64,000 nt of DNA from Pyrobaculum arsenaticum DSM 13514 (GCF_000016385.1 NC_009376.1:1612001-1676000); one strand, 5' to 3'; positions 14,100 through 24,856 are shown, counted from the first letter of the stretch. Notes: generated by a model not told the origin, from the sequence alone. Numbers and translations: made by a program.

Positions 14100-16484
14100 C
14101 TAGGACTCCACTACTGCCTCGGAGCTCTCTTTTTTATCCACCTTGAAGAGGAGCGCGTTGGGAACCGCTTCTTTTATCATCTCCGCGAATTCCCTCGACT
14201 GGGTAGCGACAACTATCTGGAAACGGCTCGCCAGCGCCTTGACCACTTCGGCAAAGGCTCTTCTTATGTTCACATCCACGTAGGGGATCGGCTCGTCGAA
14301 GATTACAAATCCCAAGTTTATTCTTGCGATGTCCCGGAGCGCCAGCGCGAGGGCAAGGGCTATGGAGAGTCGCTGACCGTCGCTGAGCTTAGAGATTCCA
14401 TATCTATCCCCGGTGGGAGTTATGGCGTGGAAGTCGTAGAAGCCTCTGCGCTGTTCTAAGTCGGCATCAACCCTTACGATGTCGCCATATCTGTACAGAG
14501 AGGTGAATACCTCGTTGAATCTGCTCCTAGCCACCTCAAGGAGCCGCGCCCTCGCGTTGATCTTGGCAAGCTCCAGCTTAGCCTTAACCTCCTGCAACTT
14601 GCCATAGGCGTACAGGGTGTTGTCCAGTTTCTTTTTTAACGCCTCGGCGTCTTCGCCGACTTCTCTCACAACTTCTTCTAGGAGGGCTTTCTCTCTATAT
14701 GCCTCGGCGAGTTTGCGCGAGGTTTTTTCAAGCTCCTCTACGACCTCTCTCCAGTTTACATCAATGTTTATGACATCGCTCGTGATCCCGATCTTTTTCA
14801 ACGAGTCCTCGATTTCTCTTAAACGCTTACGCAACTCTCTAATCCTTACAGCCCTTCCATACTTGGCGAGGGTATCGGATATAGTTCTTCTATCAACTCT
14901 AGCCAGCAACAAGCGTAGTCTTTCTGTCTTCTTCTCAAGCTGTTTCCAGGATTTCTCTGCTTGCAACGCCTTCTTTGCTGCCTCTTCCCTCTCGGTTTCA
15001 AGCTCCTCTAATCTAGTCTTCACGGCTAGATACTCCGCGACCTCGCCGCTTAGCGCCTCCGCCTCTTCCACGGCTTTTTCCAGCTGAGAAGCCCTCTCCT
15101 TCAGCTCCTCCACCTCCTTGATGAGAGTTCCGTGTCTAGCCTCCACCTCCTCCACACGGCGAAGGAGATCCTCTTTCCGCACAGGAGCGCCGCATATGGG
15201 GCACTTTTCTGCCCCAGTCTCCGCGGCGTAGAGCGCCACTACTCTCAACGCGGAGGAGTAAGAAACCTCTCTTTCCAACGTCTGAATCTGTCTTCTAAGC
15301 TCCGCCAGCGAGGCGCGAGCCGAATCCACTGACTGGATAGTCTTCTGTAACTCCTTGAAACGAGCGTAGTACTTCTCAAGTCTTTTTAGCCTTTCCCGTG
15401 CCTCGGCTATCTCCTCATCAATTTTCCTAACTCTTGCCGAGTATTGTTCGTAGAGTTTTTTCGCTTCTGCAATCTGCGCTTCTAGTTCGTTTTGCAACCT
15501 CGACAAGGCGTTGTACGCCTCCATCATGGCAATAGACAGCGACTCCACATCGCCGGCTTTTGAGAGCTTCTCGGCAAGCTCCTCGCCCACGACATGTTCA
15601 AATTCCTCTACGGCTTCTCTGAGCGCATCTCTCAGCCTCTCCACTGTTGACTGGTCAAAAGTCCCCCCCTCTGTAGCGCTTTCTAAAACCTCTAGTTCCG
15701 ATCTTGTCTTGTAGTACTCAAGGAGCATAGACTCGTGCTCCCTCAGCTTGGCTAAGTGCTCCGCTCTTTTTCTTGCTAAGTCCTCTGCGTCTCTAGACAG
15801 CGCCGCTTCCCTCTCCTTCAGGGTTTCTACCTCTTTTGTTAAGTCTTCTAGGCGCTTCTTGACGCTGGCGAAACCGCCGTATCTTCTGATCACCTCCTTA
15901 TACTTCTCATACGCCGCAAGCCTCCCCCTTAGTTCCTCGGCCTTGGCCAAAAGGGACTTCTCAACAGACGAAACAACCCGGACAACGCTATCTATCACAT
16001 CGATACCGAAGAGCCTATCTACTGTTAGCGACCTCTTCTGCGAAGTGCCGTAGATAAAGCCCTCTAGGGTCCTATGCGATATGTAGATGAGTCTTTCGTA
16101 GATATCCTCGTCGGCGCCTAACAGCTCCTCCAGCCTCCTTTCCGCCTCTCTCCCCCGGAGCTCTTCCCCGTTGATTCTCACCACTATCTTTTCGTCGCCG
16201 CGCCTCCCTAGGCGCCTTTCTATCTCGAGCAATCTCCCACCATCGCTTAGGACGAGGGAGACTCGCATCTCGTGAGCTTCGACGTTGATTAGGTCTAGCA
16301 ACTTGGCGACTCTTTCCTTGACCTCCAATTGCCTCCCGTAGAGGGCGTACTCAACTGCGTATAGGAGAGATGTCTTACCAGCCCCTATTCTCCCCCACAG
16401 TATGTTCACATCGCCTAGGCTCACAACATGCCTCCCCTTGTAGGAGCGGAAGTTTTCCAGCTCAATCCTCTCTATCCTCCACAT
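14100..16484 (-). CDS. rkd-4: arcadin-4: Rad50/SMC-like ATPase of the crenactin cluster
   Basis: The 794-residue protein has Walker A GRIGAGKTS near residue 31, two long coiled-coil arms, a zinc hook CPICGAPV near residue 430, ABC signature LSDGQRLS near 690 and Walker B with FDEPIPYVD. This is a complete Rad50-type architecture. Position decides the name: it is the last gene of the crenactin cluster rather than next to mre11. In this cluster the Rad50-like protein is called arcadin-4, to my memory of the published work. It starts inside the preceding small gene (22-nt overlap), so translation is coupled. A genuine Rad50 role in repair is not excluded. Confidence 0.82.
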   Translation of the reverse strand: MWRIERIELENFRSYKGRHVVSLGDVNILWGRIGAGKTSLLYAVEYALYGRQLEVKERVAKLLDLINVEAHEMRVSLVLSDGGRLLEIERRLGRRGDEKIVVRINGEELRGREAERRLEELLGADEDIYERLIYISHRTLEGFIYGTSQKRSLTVDRLFGIDVIDSVVRVVSSVEKSLLAKAEELRGRLAAYEKYKEVIRRYGGFASVKKRLEDLTKEVETLKEREAALSRDAEDLARKRAEHLAKLREHESMLLEYYKTRSELEVLESATEGGTFDQSTVERLRDALREAVEEFEHVVGEELAEKLSKAGDVESLSIAMMEAYNALSRLQNELEAQIAEAKKLYEQYSARVRKIDEEIAEARERLKRLEKYYARFKELQKTIQSVDSARASLAELRRQIQTLEREVSYSSALRVVALYAAETGAEKCPICGAPVRKEDLLRRVEEVEARHGTLIKEVEELKERASQLEKAVEEAEALSGEVAEYLAVKTRLEELETEREEAAKKALQAEKSWKQLEKKTERLRLLLARVDRRTISDTLAKYGRAVRIRELRKRLREIEDSLKKIGITSDVINIDVNWREVVEELEKTSRKLAEAYREKALLEEVVREVGEDAEALKKKLDNTLYAYGKLQEVKAKLELAKINARARLLEVARSRFNEVFTSLYRYGDIVRVDADLEQRRGFYDFHAITPTGDRYGISKLSDGQRLSIALALALALRDIARINLGFVIFDEPIPYVDVNIRRAFAEVVKALASRFQIVVATQSREFAEMIKEAVPNALLFKVDKKESSEAVVES

Positions 16485-16632
16485 CCACCCCCAGCGCCTT
16501 TAGGTATTCGAGTAGGGCTCTCCTCACTCCGCGGGGCCCACCCTCCCTATATGCCTGAATAAGACTCTCCGCCAACTTGCTCTCGGCTGTGTTGCCAAAG
16601 GCCCTTCTGACCTCTTCGAGGAGAATGTCCAC
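16462..16632 (-). CDS. rkd-3: arcadin-3 candidate, 56-aa protein
   Basis: A short gene with GTG at 16632 and TGA at 16464-16462. The product begins MDILLEEVRRAF and ends ALGVDVEDRED; it is helical and acidic at the end. It fills the space between arcadin-2 and the Rad50-like gene and overlaps the latter by 22 nt. TATA TTTATATTAT (16652-16661) lies 24.5 nt upstream and overlaps the arcadin-2 stop codon, so it may also have its own leaderless transcript. Position and size fit arcadin-3; function is unknown. Confidence 0.7.
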   Translation of the reverse strand: MDILLEEVRRAFGNTAESKLAESLIQAYREGGPRGVRRALLEYLKALGVDVEDRED

Positions 16633-16657
16633 GCCTAGTATTGTCCCGGGGTTTATA

Positions 16658-17239
16658 TTATCTACTGCGGGATCTCAGAATTCTGACCCACTCGTTGTCC
16701 AACGCCGGCGCTTCTGTCTGTCTCTCTGGCTGAGTCGGCGCCTGAGACGCGGCTTGGCGTCTGAACTCCTCTAGTCTCTGATCTACGTACTTCTTAAGCT
16801 TATCTAGAAGAGCCGCTTCGAGACCTTTAATCTCGGCCTTCAAGGACTCAAGCACCGCTGCCTTTACCGCCTCCGCCACTTTGTTAACATCCACTACTGG
16901 GACTTGCGCCTGGCGGGCTTTTGCGTATATCTTTATCTCAACTCCACCAGCTGGATCGACCAGCACCAGCCCTATCCCCTGGTTTTTGAAAAACCGAGGA
17001 TCCACGAAGGCCGAGCCGTCTGGCAACACGGCCAGATACGTCTTCGCTGCGTTGAGCCCCGCCAGCGCTGCGACTCTTTTGTAGAGCTCTGTCTCTTCGT
17101 ACACCTCTGAGAGGTATACGTCCACAGCCACTTTGTTCAGCCCATCTTCAAACCACAACACATCTCCTTCCTCACCCACAAACTTCATACCGAGAGTCTC
17201 AGAGAAGTACCTAATTACCAGTAGTTTTGGAAACTCCAC
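16658..17239 (-). CDS. rkd-2: arcadin-2, crenactin regulator
   Basis: The 193-residue protein has an alpha/beta N-terminal part (to about 110), a long helix or coiled coil (about 115-165), a flexible Gln/Pro/Thr stretch, and a short amphipathic C-terminal tail (EWVRILRSRSR). In P. calidifontis, arcadin-2 binds crenactin through its C-terminal helix, which docks in the actin hydrophobic groove and depolymerises filaments. The tail seen here is placed and shaped for the same job. Two nucleotides separate it from crenactin, so they form one operon. Confidence 0.82.
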   Translation of the reverse strand: MEFPKLLVIRYFSETLGMKFVGEEGDVLWFEDGLNKVAVDVYLSEVYEETELYKRVAALAGLNAAKTYLAVLPDGSAFVDPRFFKNQGIGLVLVDPAGGVEIKIYAKARQAQVPVVDVNKVAEAVKAAVLESLKAEIKGLEAALLDKLKKYVDQRLEEFRRQAASQAPTQPERQTEAPALDNEWVRILRSRSR

Positions 17240-17241
17240 AG

Positions 17242-18555
<1,314 letters not shown>

Positions 18556-18563
18556 CTACTTTT

Positions 18564-18905
18564 TTAACTTTCTGGCTTGATAGTAACGGTCCCACCTTCT
18601 ACTTGTATAGCTACGACATCTCCCACATCAATATCGCCGTATATCTCTAGCTCCTCATCAGTGAGCCAGAGAGTAACTCGGGGCACTGTTATCTTGCCCC
18701 CACCGAATGGAAGAGAGCGCACTATCTGCGTCACTAGAGGCATAACCTCCCGCATTAACTGAGCCGCTTGTTCATCTTGTGCAGAAAAGGCAGCTACGGG
18801 GCCTGGAAGCTCCTTCTCCTCAATTATGTCGATCTTCACATACCTCGTACCGGCAGGGTCGTAGACAAGTTGCTTTGAAACAACTACGCCCCTAATTGCA
18901 ACCAT
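18564..18905 (-). CDS. rkd-1: arcadin-1
   Basis: This 113-residue beta-rich protein lies directly upstream of crenactin, 23 nt apart, in the position and size of arcadin-1. The C-terminal half alternates strands ([31 protein letters not shown]). Arcadin-1 is a conserved accessory of the crenactin cluster of unclear function. A strong TATA (ATATTTAAAG) lies about 28 nt upstream and probably drives the whole cluster. Confidence 0.82.
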   Translation of the reverse strand: MVAIRGVVVSKQLVYDPAGTRYVKIDIIEEKELPGPVAAFSAQDEQAAQLMREVMPLVTQIVRSLPFGGGKITVPRVTLWLTDEELEIYGDIDVGDVVAIQVEGGTVTIKPES

Positions 18906-18935
18906 AGAGCCTAAACCCGGCCTATCTTTAAATAT

Positions 18936-19652
18936 TTACGTAAATCCCGTCTTCCTCAAGAGCTCCACTAGGACTTGCCCTCTCTCGTTGAAATAGCCTT
19001 CAGCACCCGCGTAGCGCTCTAGTAGCCTTAGCCAGTCTCCCGACCTGGTAATCTTCCCCATTATTTGATATGCTTGGCCCAGCTGAATGTCGGAATATGG
19101 CCTATACTCCTCTTTGTGGAAAAGCATATCTAGAGGTAGTCTAGGCCGCTGTGGGGGATCCTCGTCGGGTATCCCTATGACAAGCCCAAAAAGTGGATAA
19201 GTCAGAGGAGGCAGTTTTAACATATCGATAAGCTCTGCTACGGCGTTCTGGACGGCGCCTATAAAACAACTGCCGTAGCCCAAGGCAGTTGCGGCCAAGG
19301 CCATATTCTCGGCCGCCAACGCGGCGTCGACCGCCGCGAATAACAACAGCGACATTTTGTTCCTAGCCATCTCGCGGTTTCTGAATTTGAGCAATTCTCT
19401 TAGGCGGTATAGATCTGCGACAAATACAAAGAAGTCAGACCCCTCATCTACATGCGGCTGATTTATGAGCCTCGCGATCTCAGCCTTCTTCACATCGTCT
19501 CTTATCCAAACCGCACTCCATAGGTGGAGCGTGGCATCTGTCGGCGCCGCCCTACCCGCCTCCATAATCTTCGTAATGTCCTCCTCTGGGATTTTCGCCC
19601 GCTTAAACTTCCTCACAGAGCGCCTCCTATGTACCGCTTCGAAGAAATCCAC
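18936..19652 (-). CDS. nitroreductase-family flavoprotein
   Basis: The 238-residue protein starts with RRRSVRKFKRAKIPEEDI, the FMN-binding entry of the nitroreductase fold. It continues with AAENMALAATALGYGSCFIGAV and a GIPDEDPPQRPRLPL tail. It uses FMN and NAD(P)H; the natural substrate is unknown. GTG start; it shares a symmetric TATA with the divergent zinc-ribbon gene, start codons 45 bp apart. Confidence 0.85.
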   Translation of the reverse strand: MDFFEAVHRRRSVRKFKRAKIPEEDITKIMEAGRAAPTDATLHLWSAVWIRDDVKKAEIARLINQPHVDEGSDFFVFVADLYRLRELLKFRNREMARNKMSLLLFAAVDAALAAENMALAATALGYGSCFIGAVQNAVAELIDMLKLPPLTYPLFGLVIGIPDEDPPQRPRLPLDMLFHKEEYRPYSDIQLGQAYQIMGKITRSGDWLRLLERYAGAEGYFNERGQVLVELLRKTGFT

Positions 19653-19667
19653 GACTAAATAGCAAAG

Positions 19668-19680
19668 AATTTATATTATT
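19668..19680. promoter_or_regulatory. shared bidirectional TATA (nitroreductase / zinc ribbon)
   Basis: TTTATATT is centred at 19673.5. Minus start 19652 is 21.5 nt away and plus start 19697 is 23.5 nt away. No second TATA is visible, so one element must serve both leaderless genes. Confidence 0.7.
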
Positions 19681-19696
19681 CGCATCCTGTGGGGGC

Positions 19697-19918
19697 ATGG
19701 TGGCGCAAGAATTCCCTGAAGACTGGGAATACTCAGGCGGCGAGCTAGAAAAAACGCTGAAGGTAAGAGCTACATGCCCGTACTGCAAGCATACTTTCGA
19801 CGTGGAGATCGGCGAGTCTTGGTACAACATTGGGTTCAGCATCACGTGCCCCAAGTGCGGGAGGTCGTTCCCGATAAACATGTACGGCAAAGTAATAGGG
19901 GTAGCCGGGGGGAAGTAA
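19697..19918 (+). CDS. small zinc-ribbon protein
   Basis: The 73-residue protein has two CxxC knuckles, CPYCKHTF and CPKCGRSF, about 33 residues apart, which form one zinc ribbon. It resembles small archaeal zinc-ribbon proteins of unknown role. ATG start, leaderless from the shared TATA at 19670. Confidence 0.75.
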   Translation: MVAQEFPEDWEYSGGELEKTLKVRATCPYCKHTFDVEIGESWYNIGFSITCPKCGRSFPINMYGKVIGVAGGK

Positions 19919-19971
19919 AACTACTCTTATAATACCGCCGCCAGTTTTTATTGTTTCAAGTCACGTTTTTC

Positions 19972-20358
19972 ATGGACCCTGTCAAGAAATTAGAAGAGGG
20001 GCTTAAAGAGCTGTACGATTCCAACGCGGGCAAGGTAGAACGGCAACCAGACGTAGACATTTACGACTTGGGCGAAAACCTTGTCATATACGTCGATCTG
20101 CCGGGGGTGAGAAAAGACAGCATAAAGGTGAGAGTATACGACAGATCTGTCGAAGTGGTGGCGTCACCCGCCCAGTACGAGGGAGGCGGTAAACCGCTTA
20201 GGAGGGAGAGGATTTCCAACTTCCCCGTGGCGAGAAAGATAGAGCTTCCCTTCAGGCTTAGAGTCGACAGCGCCAAGGCCGTATACAGAGACGGGGTGTT
20301 GCAAATCGTAATTGCTAAAGCGGGCGAGTACGGAGTCGCCGAGCTTAAGATAGACTAA
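19972..20358 (+). CDS. Hsp20/alpha-crystallin small heat-shock protein
   Basis: About 128 residues. The alpha-crystallin domain covers about 25-120: [19 protein letters not shown], then [13 protein letters not shown] and the DGVLQIVI strand. A TTG at 19951 is in frame, but TTTTTATT (about 19944-19951) sits 25 nt before the ATG at 19972, so I choose the ATG. It lacks an obvious C-terminal IxI tail. It holds unfolding proteins in large oligomers. Convergent with endA, 4-nt overlap. Confidence 0.88.
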   Translation: MDPVKKLEEGLKELYDSNAGKVERQPDVDIYDLGENLVIYVDLPGVRKDSIKVRVYDRSVEVVASPAQYEGGGKPLRRERISNFPVARKIELPFRLRVDSAKAVYRDGVLQIVIAKAGEYGVAELKID

Positions 20359-20906
20359 AGCCTAGCCCACGAGAAGCCGAGGAGGATCACCTCTCCCGTA
20401 TTTTTCAACACTGTTGCCAGGGTGAAGGTCTTCTTGACGCTGTGGCCTAGTCGCCCTCCCCTAGTGATGTCAGTAGCCGATATGCCCTTATCCGGCTCGA
20501 GAAATACCACAACCATAGGAGCGTGGTCTATGCCGGGGCCTTTTTCGTAAACTGAGAATAGTGCTCCGAATTTTAGGCCGCTTTTCACGACATAGCCTAA
20601 GTCTCGGAAGTACTTGTAAATTTTGTAAATCTCGTCGAAATTTTTCAATTTCTCTCTGCCGAGCTCCACTAGCCTCGTCTGCGTTATTTTTTCCCCGCTA
20701 TCGGTTACAACCTCTAGTACGCCCCTCTCGACGAGGTAAAGCGCCTCGTAAAGCGCAAGCACGAGCGGCGCATTTATTCTGTCGACCTCCTCACGCTTAA
20801 CTTTGTCATAGCCAAGAAAACGGCCATAGAATCCCTCTTTGTATAACCTCCTTCCAAACTCTACGTCTTCGACAACTACGGCGAGTCCTCGTAAGACTCC
20901 TCTCAT
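20355..20906 (-). CDS. endA: tRNA-splicing endonuclease catalytic subunit
   Basis: The 183-residue protein shows the EndA C-terminal catalytic domain: [25 protein letters not shown]...DHAPMVV...VKKTF, with the catalytic Tyr, His and Lys in that order. It cuts bulge-helix-bulge introns from tRNAs and rRNA. Crenarchaeal EndA needs a second, non-catalytic subunit, which is not in this window. Start overlaps the stop of the next gene upstream by 4 nt. Confidence 0.9.
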   Translation of the reverse strand: MRGVLRGLAVVVEDVEFGRRLYKEGFYGRFLGYDKVKREEVDRINAPLVLALYEALYLVERGVLEVVTDSGEKITQTRLVELGREKLKNFDEIYKIYKYFRDLGYVVKSGLKFGALFSVYEKGPGIDHAPMVVVFLEPDKGISATDITRGGRLGHSVKKTFTLATVLKNTGEVILLGFSWARL

Positions 20907-21253
20907 TTCTTTCTTATAGTCACGACGGTGTTCTCCGCCACCCCGAGAGCTCTCAAATCCTCAGGAGATACGTGGACCTCCCCCGAGGGAATTTTATCAC
21001 TCATTACCGCCTTGAAGATCTTTTTCCTCTCGTGGGACGATCCACCAGGCGCTACCACCTCCACTTCAGACGGTTTGTCTAAAGCCTCGTAGAGATCTGG
21101 AGGAATTTTTGCAACCCCCTCGTCTATGCCGTCCTCGCCCCTAATCTTCACTCTACGCTCGGCTTTTTTCTGCTCCTTTTTCTCTTGTTGCGGTGTCAAG
21201 AACGGCGGTATCAACAGCTTACGCCCACGCTCTACTTCCTTATCCTCTGGCAT
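20903..21253 (-). CDS. hypothetical protein with an AbrB/CDC48-N-like beta C terminus
   Basis: This 116-residue protein has a Lys/Glu-rich N terminus with a predicted helix (about 20-35). Its C terminus ([20 protein letters not shown]...VTIRKK) resembles the strand pattern of swapped-hairpin or double-psi barrel domains. No direct function can be assigned. It overlaps endA by 4 nt and so is probably in an operon with it. Confidence 0.6.
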   Translation of the reverse strand: MPEDKEVERGRKLLIPPFLTPQQEKKEQKKAERRVKIRGEDGIDEGVAKIPPDLYEALDKPSEVEVVAPGGSSHERKKIFKAVMSDKIPSGEVHVSPEDLRALGVAENTVVTIRKK

Positions 21254-21282
21254 ATCTAAACATAAAGCACTACCTTATAAAC

Positions 21283-23040
21283 TTAGACAGGCGTGGCGCC
21301 GAGGGCCTTAGCCGCCTCGTCAAAAGAGGTGCCTTTCCTAACCGCCGCCAAGAATTTCGCCACGTCCCTCAGCCCTATCCGCACCTGCTTGCGGGTATCC
21401 CTGTCGCGTATGGTGACGGTGCCGTCTGTTGGGGTCCTCTCGTCAATCGTCACCGCAAGCGGCACACCGATTTCGTCACACGCCGCGTATCGACTGCCGA
21501 TTGTTCCCTCGTCGTCGTACCATGCTAAAAAGCCCTCCGTCGCCAGTTCCTTCCGCAGAGACCGGCCTATCTCCACGTAGTCCTGCCTTTTGACAATGGG
21601 CAGGATACACACGTTGATAGGCGCGACGTCTGCCGGGAGCCTCAAGTAGACGCGCCCACCCTCTTCCGCCACTGCGTATTCCAAAACCGCGTACATAATC
21701 CTATCGAGGCCAAAAGAAGGCTCCACCACATGCGGGATAAACTTCTCGAGGTCGGTTTTGCGCTTCTCTGTCTTTATAAATACCATGTCACGAGTTACGA
21801 TGTACTCGCCAACGGTCACCTCTTGCTTCCCCTCGCCGAATGTCTTAGCTACATACGCCTCGTTTTCTTTTATTGCCTTTATGACCTCTCCTATTCTATC
21901 CCCGTACTTCTCCCTTATGGCGTTGGGGTTGGGATAGATCCTCACCACTTCTACCTCCTTAGGGGCTGGAAGACGCCTCTCTAGGTACATCTCACGGCCG
22001 CTGTGCCTCATATGGCCGGAGAGGTCGTAGTCGGTGCGGTAGGCGTGGCCCGATACCTCCACCCAGCCGAAGCGCTCTGTCAACACCATCTGGTCGTAGG
22101 ACTTAGCCGAGTAGTGGGCCCTCTCGTGTGGGAGCTTACCCAAGAACTTCTGCCTCTCCAGGGGAACTCCCAGCTCTTTGAGGAACTTGGCGGCTAGGGC
22201 CATGAAGAAGGCCATCCACTCGTTTGCGTATCCCCTCGCCGCTACTTCCCTCGCCGTTAGGAAAAGGGGCTCTGTCTGACCCTTAGCCACGAACTCCTCC
22301 GGCACGATAGGGATTTCAAGCCCCTCCACCTCGGCGAAGTAGGGACACTTGGGGTTCTGAGGGTCGAAGAAGAGCTCTATCTCCATCTGTGTGAATTCCC
22401 TCAGCCTCATGAGTCCGCCCCGAGGCGAGATCTCGTTGCGCGCCACCCTCCCTATCTGCGCAACGCCGAAGGGGTGGCGTCGCCCCACGTACTCCGCGAG
22501 GCGGGGAAAAGCTACGAATATTCCCTGAGCCGTTTCGGGTCTTAGATAGCCTGCGTTTTCGCTGTAGGGCCCAATCGTCGTCTTGAAGAGGAGGTTAAAA
22601 GACTCAACCCTCCCGAGAGGGCCGCCGCAGTTGGGGCAGACAATTCTGTGCTCCACTATTAAGCGCTCCAGCTCAGCCGCCGAGAGACCCTCTGTGGATA
22701 TCTTGAGGCCCCTCTTGGCCAGCTCCTCCTCCACAAGGTGGTCGGCTCTGTATTTCCTCCCGCACTTGGTGCACCCCACCACGTAGTCGGTGAAGTGGTC
22801 AAGGTGGCCCGACGCCTTGAAGACGGGCTCCGGCATAATTATGGGCGTCTCCACCTCAATTATGAGGTCTTGGAAGGGCAAGACGAAGGTTCGGCGCCAC
22901 TTCTCCACTATGTTCCGCCTCAGCTGAACCCCCAGCGGGCCATAGTCGTAGAAGCCGCCCACGCCGCCGTAAATCTCAGATGAGGGCCAGTAGAGCAAGC
23001 GGCGTTTTATAATTTCTTCCAGTAGCTCAGCTCGGCGCAT
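21283..23040 (-). CDS. glyS: glycyl-tRNA synthetase (class II)
   Basis: The 585-residue protein is of archaeal/eukaryal GlyRS type. Seen: ELLEEIIKRRLLYWPSSEIYGG at the N terminus, a zinc-binding insertion (CTKCGRKY...CPNCGGPL), class II motif 2 (RNEISPRGGLMRLREFTQME), motif 3 (VVEPSFGLDRIMYAV) and a C-terminal anticodon-binding domain. It charges tRNA-Gly. It shares a symmetric TATA with the divergent CDF transporter. Confidence 0.96.
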   Translation of the reverse strand: MRRAELLEEIIKRRLLYWPSSEIYGGVGGFYDYGPLGVQLRRNIVEKWRRTFVLPFQDLIIEVETPIIMPEPVFKASGHLDHFTDYVVGCTKCGRKYRADHLVEEELAKRGLKISTEGLSAAELERLIVEHRIVCPNCGGPLGRVESFNLLFKTTIGPYSENAGYLRPETAQGIFVAFPRLAEYVGRRHPFGVAQIGRVARNEISPRGGLMRLREFTQMEIELFFDPQNPKCPYFAEVEGLEIPIVPEEFVAKGQTEPLFLTAREVAARGYANEWMAFFMALAAKFLKELGVPLERQKFLGKLPHERAHYSAKSYDQMVLTERFGWVEVSGHAYRTDYDLSGHMRHSGREMYLERRLPAPKEVEVVRIYPNPNAIREKYGDRIGEVIKAIKENEAYVAKTFGEGKQEVTVGEYIVTRDMVFIKTEKRKTDLEKFIPHVVEPSFGLDRIMYAVLEYAVAEEGGRVYLRLPADVAPINVCILPIVKRQDYVEIGRSLRKELATEGFLAWYDDEGTIGSRYAACDEIGVPLAVTIDERTPTDGTVTIRDRDTRKQVRIGLRDVAKFLAAVRKGTSFDEAAKALGATPV

Positions 23041-23058
23041 TGACGGCAGTCAGCCACA

Positions 23059-23067
23059 ATATTTAAG
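23059..23067. promoter_or_regulatory. shared bidirectional TATA (glyS / CDF transporter)
   Basis: ATATTTAAG is centred at 23063.5. The minus ATG at 23040 and the plus ATG at 23087 are each exactly 23.5 nt away. Confidence 0.75.
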
Positions 23068-23086
23068 TCTTTACCGTCTCGCAACC

Positions 23087-23977
23087 ATGCGCCCCTCTAC
23101 GAGGCTGTGGCTTGCGTCTCTTTACTTGTTTATAATGGGCACAGTATCCCTTTCATACACCTTAGTAGAGCTTCTGCTCGGGTGGATGTACCAGAGTCTC
23201 TTGGTCATAAGCGATGCGTTCCACGGCTTTATGGATGCGGCGGTGGCGTATATAGCCGGTTTCGGCCTCTACTACGCGTCGAGGAGGGGCAAGTCATTTC
23301 CCTGGGATCTTTACAGACTCGAAAGCCTCTTGACATTATTATTGGTGCTGGCAGTGGTAATCCTCTATACATATATGGTTGCTACGTCTCCTGCGCCGAG
23401 CACTGAGCCGACTCCCCTCTGGATGGCCTTGCTACTGTTAGCCGGGGGCGCAATGACATATCTCATATATCTTTGGGAAAGACACAACTACAAGATTCTG
23501 CGTCTGGAGATCCTCAAGGCCGATGCTGTGCACGCTAAGGTGGACTCCATCCTCTCAGGTGCGTCCACCTTGGCAGTAGTAATGAGCAACTTATTACATG
23601 TAACTATAGCGGAGACTATTGCGGTATTTGCGATATATGCCTACGTGATTTTCGAATTTTCAAGACTCGCTAAAGAGGCTACATACGGCATCTTGGGCGC
23701 TCTCTACAAAGATACTGAACTAGAGGGAAAGATTAGAGACTCTTTAACAGAACTCGGCGTTCCGATAGACGTAAAGATAAGAAGAGCCGGTAGCTTCTTA
23801 GTAGTTCACGCACTAGTCGGCGTCTCACCAGAGATGACAGTGGGAAAACTCCACAGCGTCAGATCCAGGGCAATTAAAGCAATATCAAAGCTACATCCCC
23901 TAATAGTCCACGTAGACATTAAGGTAGTGCCGAGACGCAAAATCTTTAAGCGGGCGGAGAGGGGAGGGCGTGCTTAA
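23087..23977 (+). CDS. cation diffusion facilitator (CDF) transporter
   Basis: The 296-residue protein has about six membrane segments. Metal-site motifs are SDAFHGFMD (near residue 42, H/D-x3-D type) and ADAVHAKVDS (near 146), followed by a cytoplasmic C-terminal domain. CDF proteins export Zn, Fe, Mn or similar metals in exchange for protons. His in place of the usual first Asp may tune metal choice; I cannot say which metal. Its end overlaps the agmatinase-like gene by 8 nt. Confidence 0.9.
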   Translation: MRPSTRLWLASLYLFIMGTVSLSYTLVELLLGWMYQSLLVISDAFHGFMDAAVAYIAGFGLYYASRRGKSFPWDLYRLESLLTLLLVLAVVILYTYMVATSPAPSTEPTPLWMALLLLAGGAMTYLIYLWERHNYKILRLEILKADAVHAKVDSILSGASTLAVVMSNLLHVTIAETIAVFAIYAYVIFEFSRLAKEATYGILGALYKDTELEGKIRDSLTELGVPIDVKIRRAGSFLVVHALVGVSPEMTVGKLHSVRSRAIKAISKLHPLIVHVDIKVVPRRKIFKRAERGGRA

Positions 23978-24776
23978 AGCAATCTGCCGCGAAAGCGACG
24001 TAAAGCTAATCGGGGCACCAATGGAGGACACAGTGAGCTTCAGGCCAGGGACGCGCTTTGCTCCCCAGAGGATAAGGCAGATTTTGCCGTATCTGGAATA
24101 TACCACGCTGTTTGGCAACGTGGCGAAGCCCTTGTGCGACTTAGGCGACGTCGAGTTGCTACAAGGCAGGCCGGAGGAAAACGTGGAGATGATAAAAAAG
24201 GCGTTGCAGAAGGCAGAGCCGCCCTTTCTCATGCTCGGCGGGGAGCACACGGTGACATACGCCGCGTTGAAAGTCGTCAAGCCGGATACCTACGTGCATA
24301 TAGACGCCCACTTCGACCTCCGCAACGAGTGGCCTCCCGGGCAGAGGCTCTCGCACGCCACCTTCGCCCGGAGAGCCCACGAGGAGCTCGGATTCTACGC
24401 CATATACATAGGCGTGAGGGCCTACGATGACGAGGAGCGGAAATATGCAGAGGAAGCAGGCTTCTTCGTAGTTAGGGGTAGCGACTTCACTAGAGAAGTG
24501 GTTTCCGATGCCGTGTCGACCGCCTCCGGGAGGGTATACCTAAGCCTAGACATAGACGTCCTTGACCCTTCCGAGGCGCCGGGCGTCGGCACCCCGGAAG
24601 CAGGGGGGCTCACTTTCAAAAAACTGGAATACCTATTAACGGACCTCATGCTGGCTCTTAAGCCCGTGGCCGTGGACATCGTTGAATACTCCCCGCCTAA
24701 CGACGTGTCGGACATAACAGCCACAAAGGTAGCTAGACTTCTCATGCACATGGCGTCGCTCCTACAAAAACAGTGA
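23970..24776 (+). CDS. speB: agmatinase/arginase-family ureohydrolase
   Basis: The 268-residue protein holds the two-Mn site: GGEHT near residue 90, HIDAHFDLR near residue 109 and SLDIDVLDPSEAPG near residue 190. Agmatinase in archaeal polyamine synthesis is the likely activity, but arginase or guanidinobutyrase cannot be excluded from motifs. GTG start inside the end of the CDF gene. Co-transcription with a metal exporter is notable for a Mn enzyme. Confidence 0.85.
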   Translation: MLKAICRESDVKLIGAPMEDTVSFRPGTRFAPQRIRQILPYLEYTTLFGNVAKPLCDLGDVELLQGRPEENVEMIKKALQKAEPPFLMLGGEHTVTYAALKVVKPDTYVHIDAHFDLRNEWPPGQRLSHATFARRAHEELGFYAIYIGVRAYDDEERKYAEEAGFFVVRGSDFTREVVSDAVSTASGRVYLSLDIDVLDPSEAPGVGTPEAGGLTFKKLEYLLTDLMLALKPVAVDIVEYSPPNDVSDITATKVARLLMHMASLLQKQ

Positions 24777-24787
24777 CCCACCCAGTA

Positions 24788-24842
24788 AATCAGCCAGTAT
24801 GCCTCTCTTCATACTCAGCCGCGAGCTACCTCTTCATCACTT
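24788..24842 (-). ncRNA. C/D box sRNA, targets unassigned
   Basis: All four boxes are clear on the minus strand: C GTGATGA (24840-24834), 15-nt guide, D' CTGA (24818-24815), 2-nt spacer, C' ATGAAGA (24812-24806), 12-nt guide GAGGCATACTGG and D CTGA (24793-24790). The D guide predicts a U in CCAGTATGCCTC. The D' guide predicts a G in CCGCGAGCTA. I could not place either in rRNA or tRNA. The T/A-rich element at 24857-24866 serves both this RNA and nadM. Confidence 0.88.
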
Positions 24843-24856
24843 GCCTAGAGACACAG

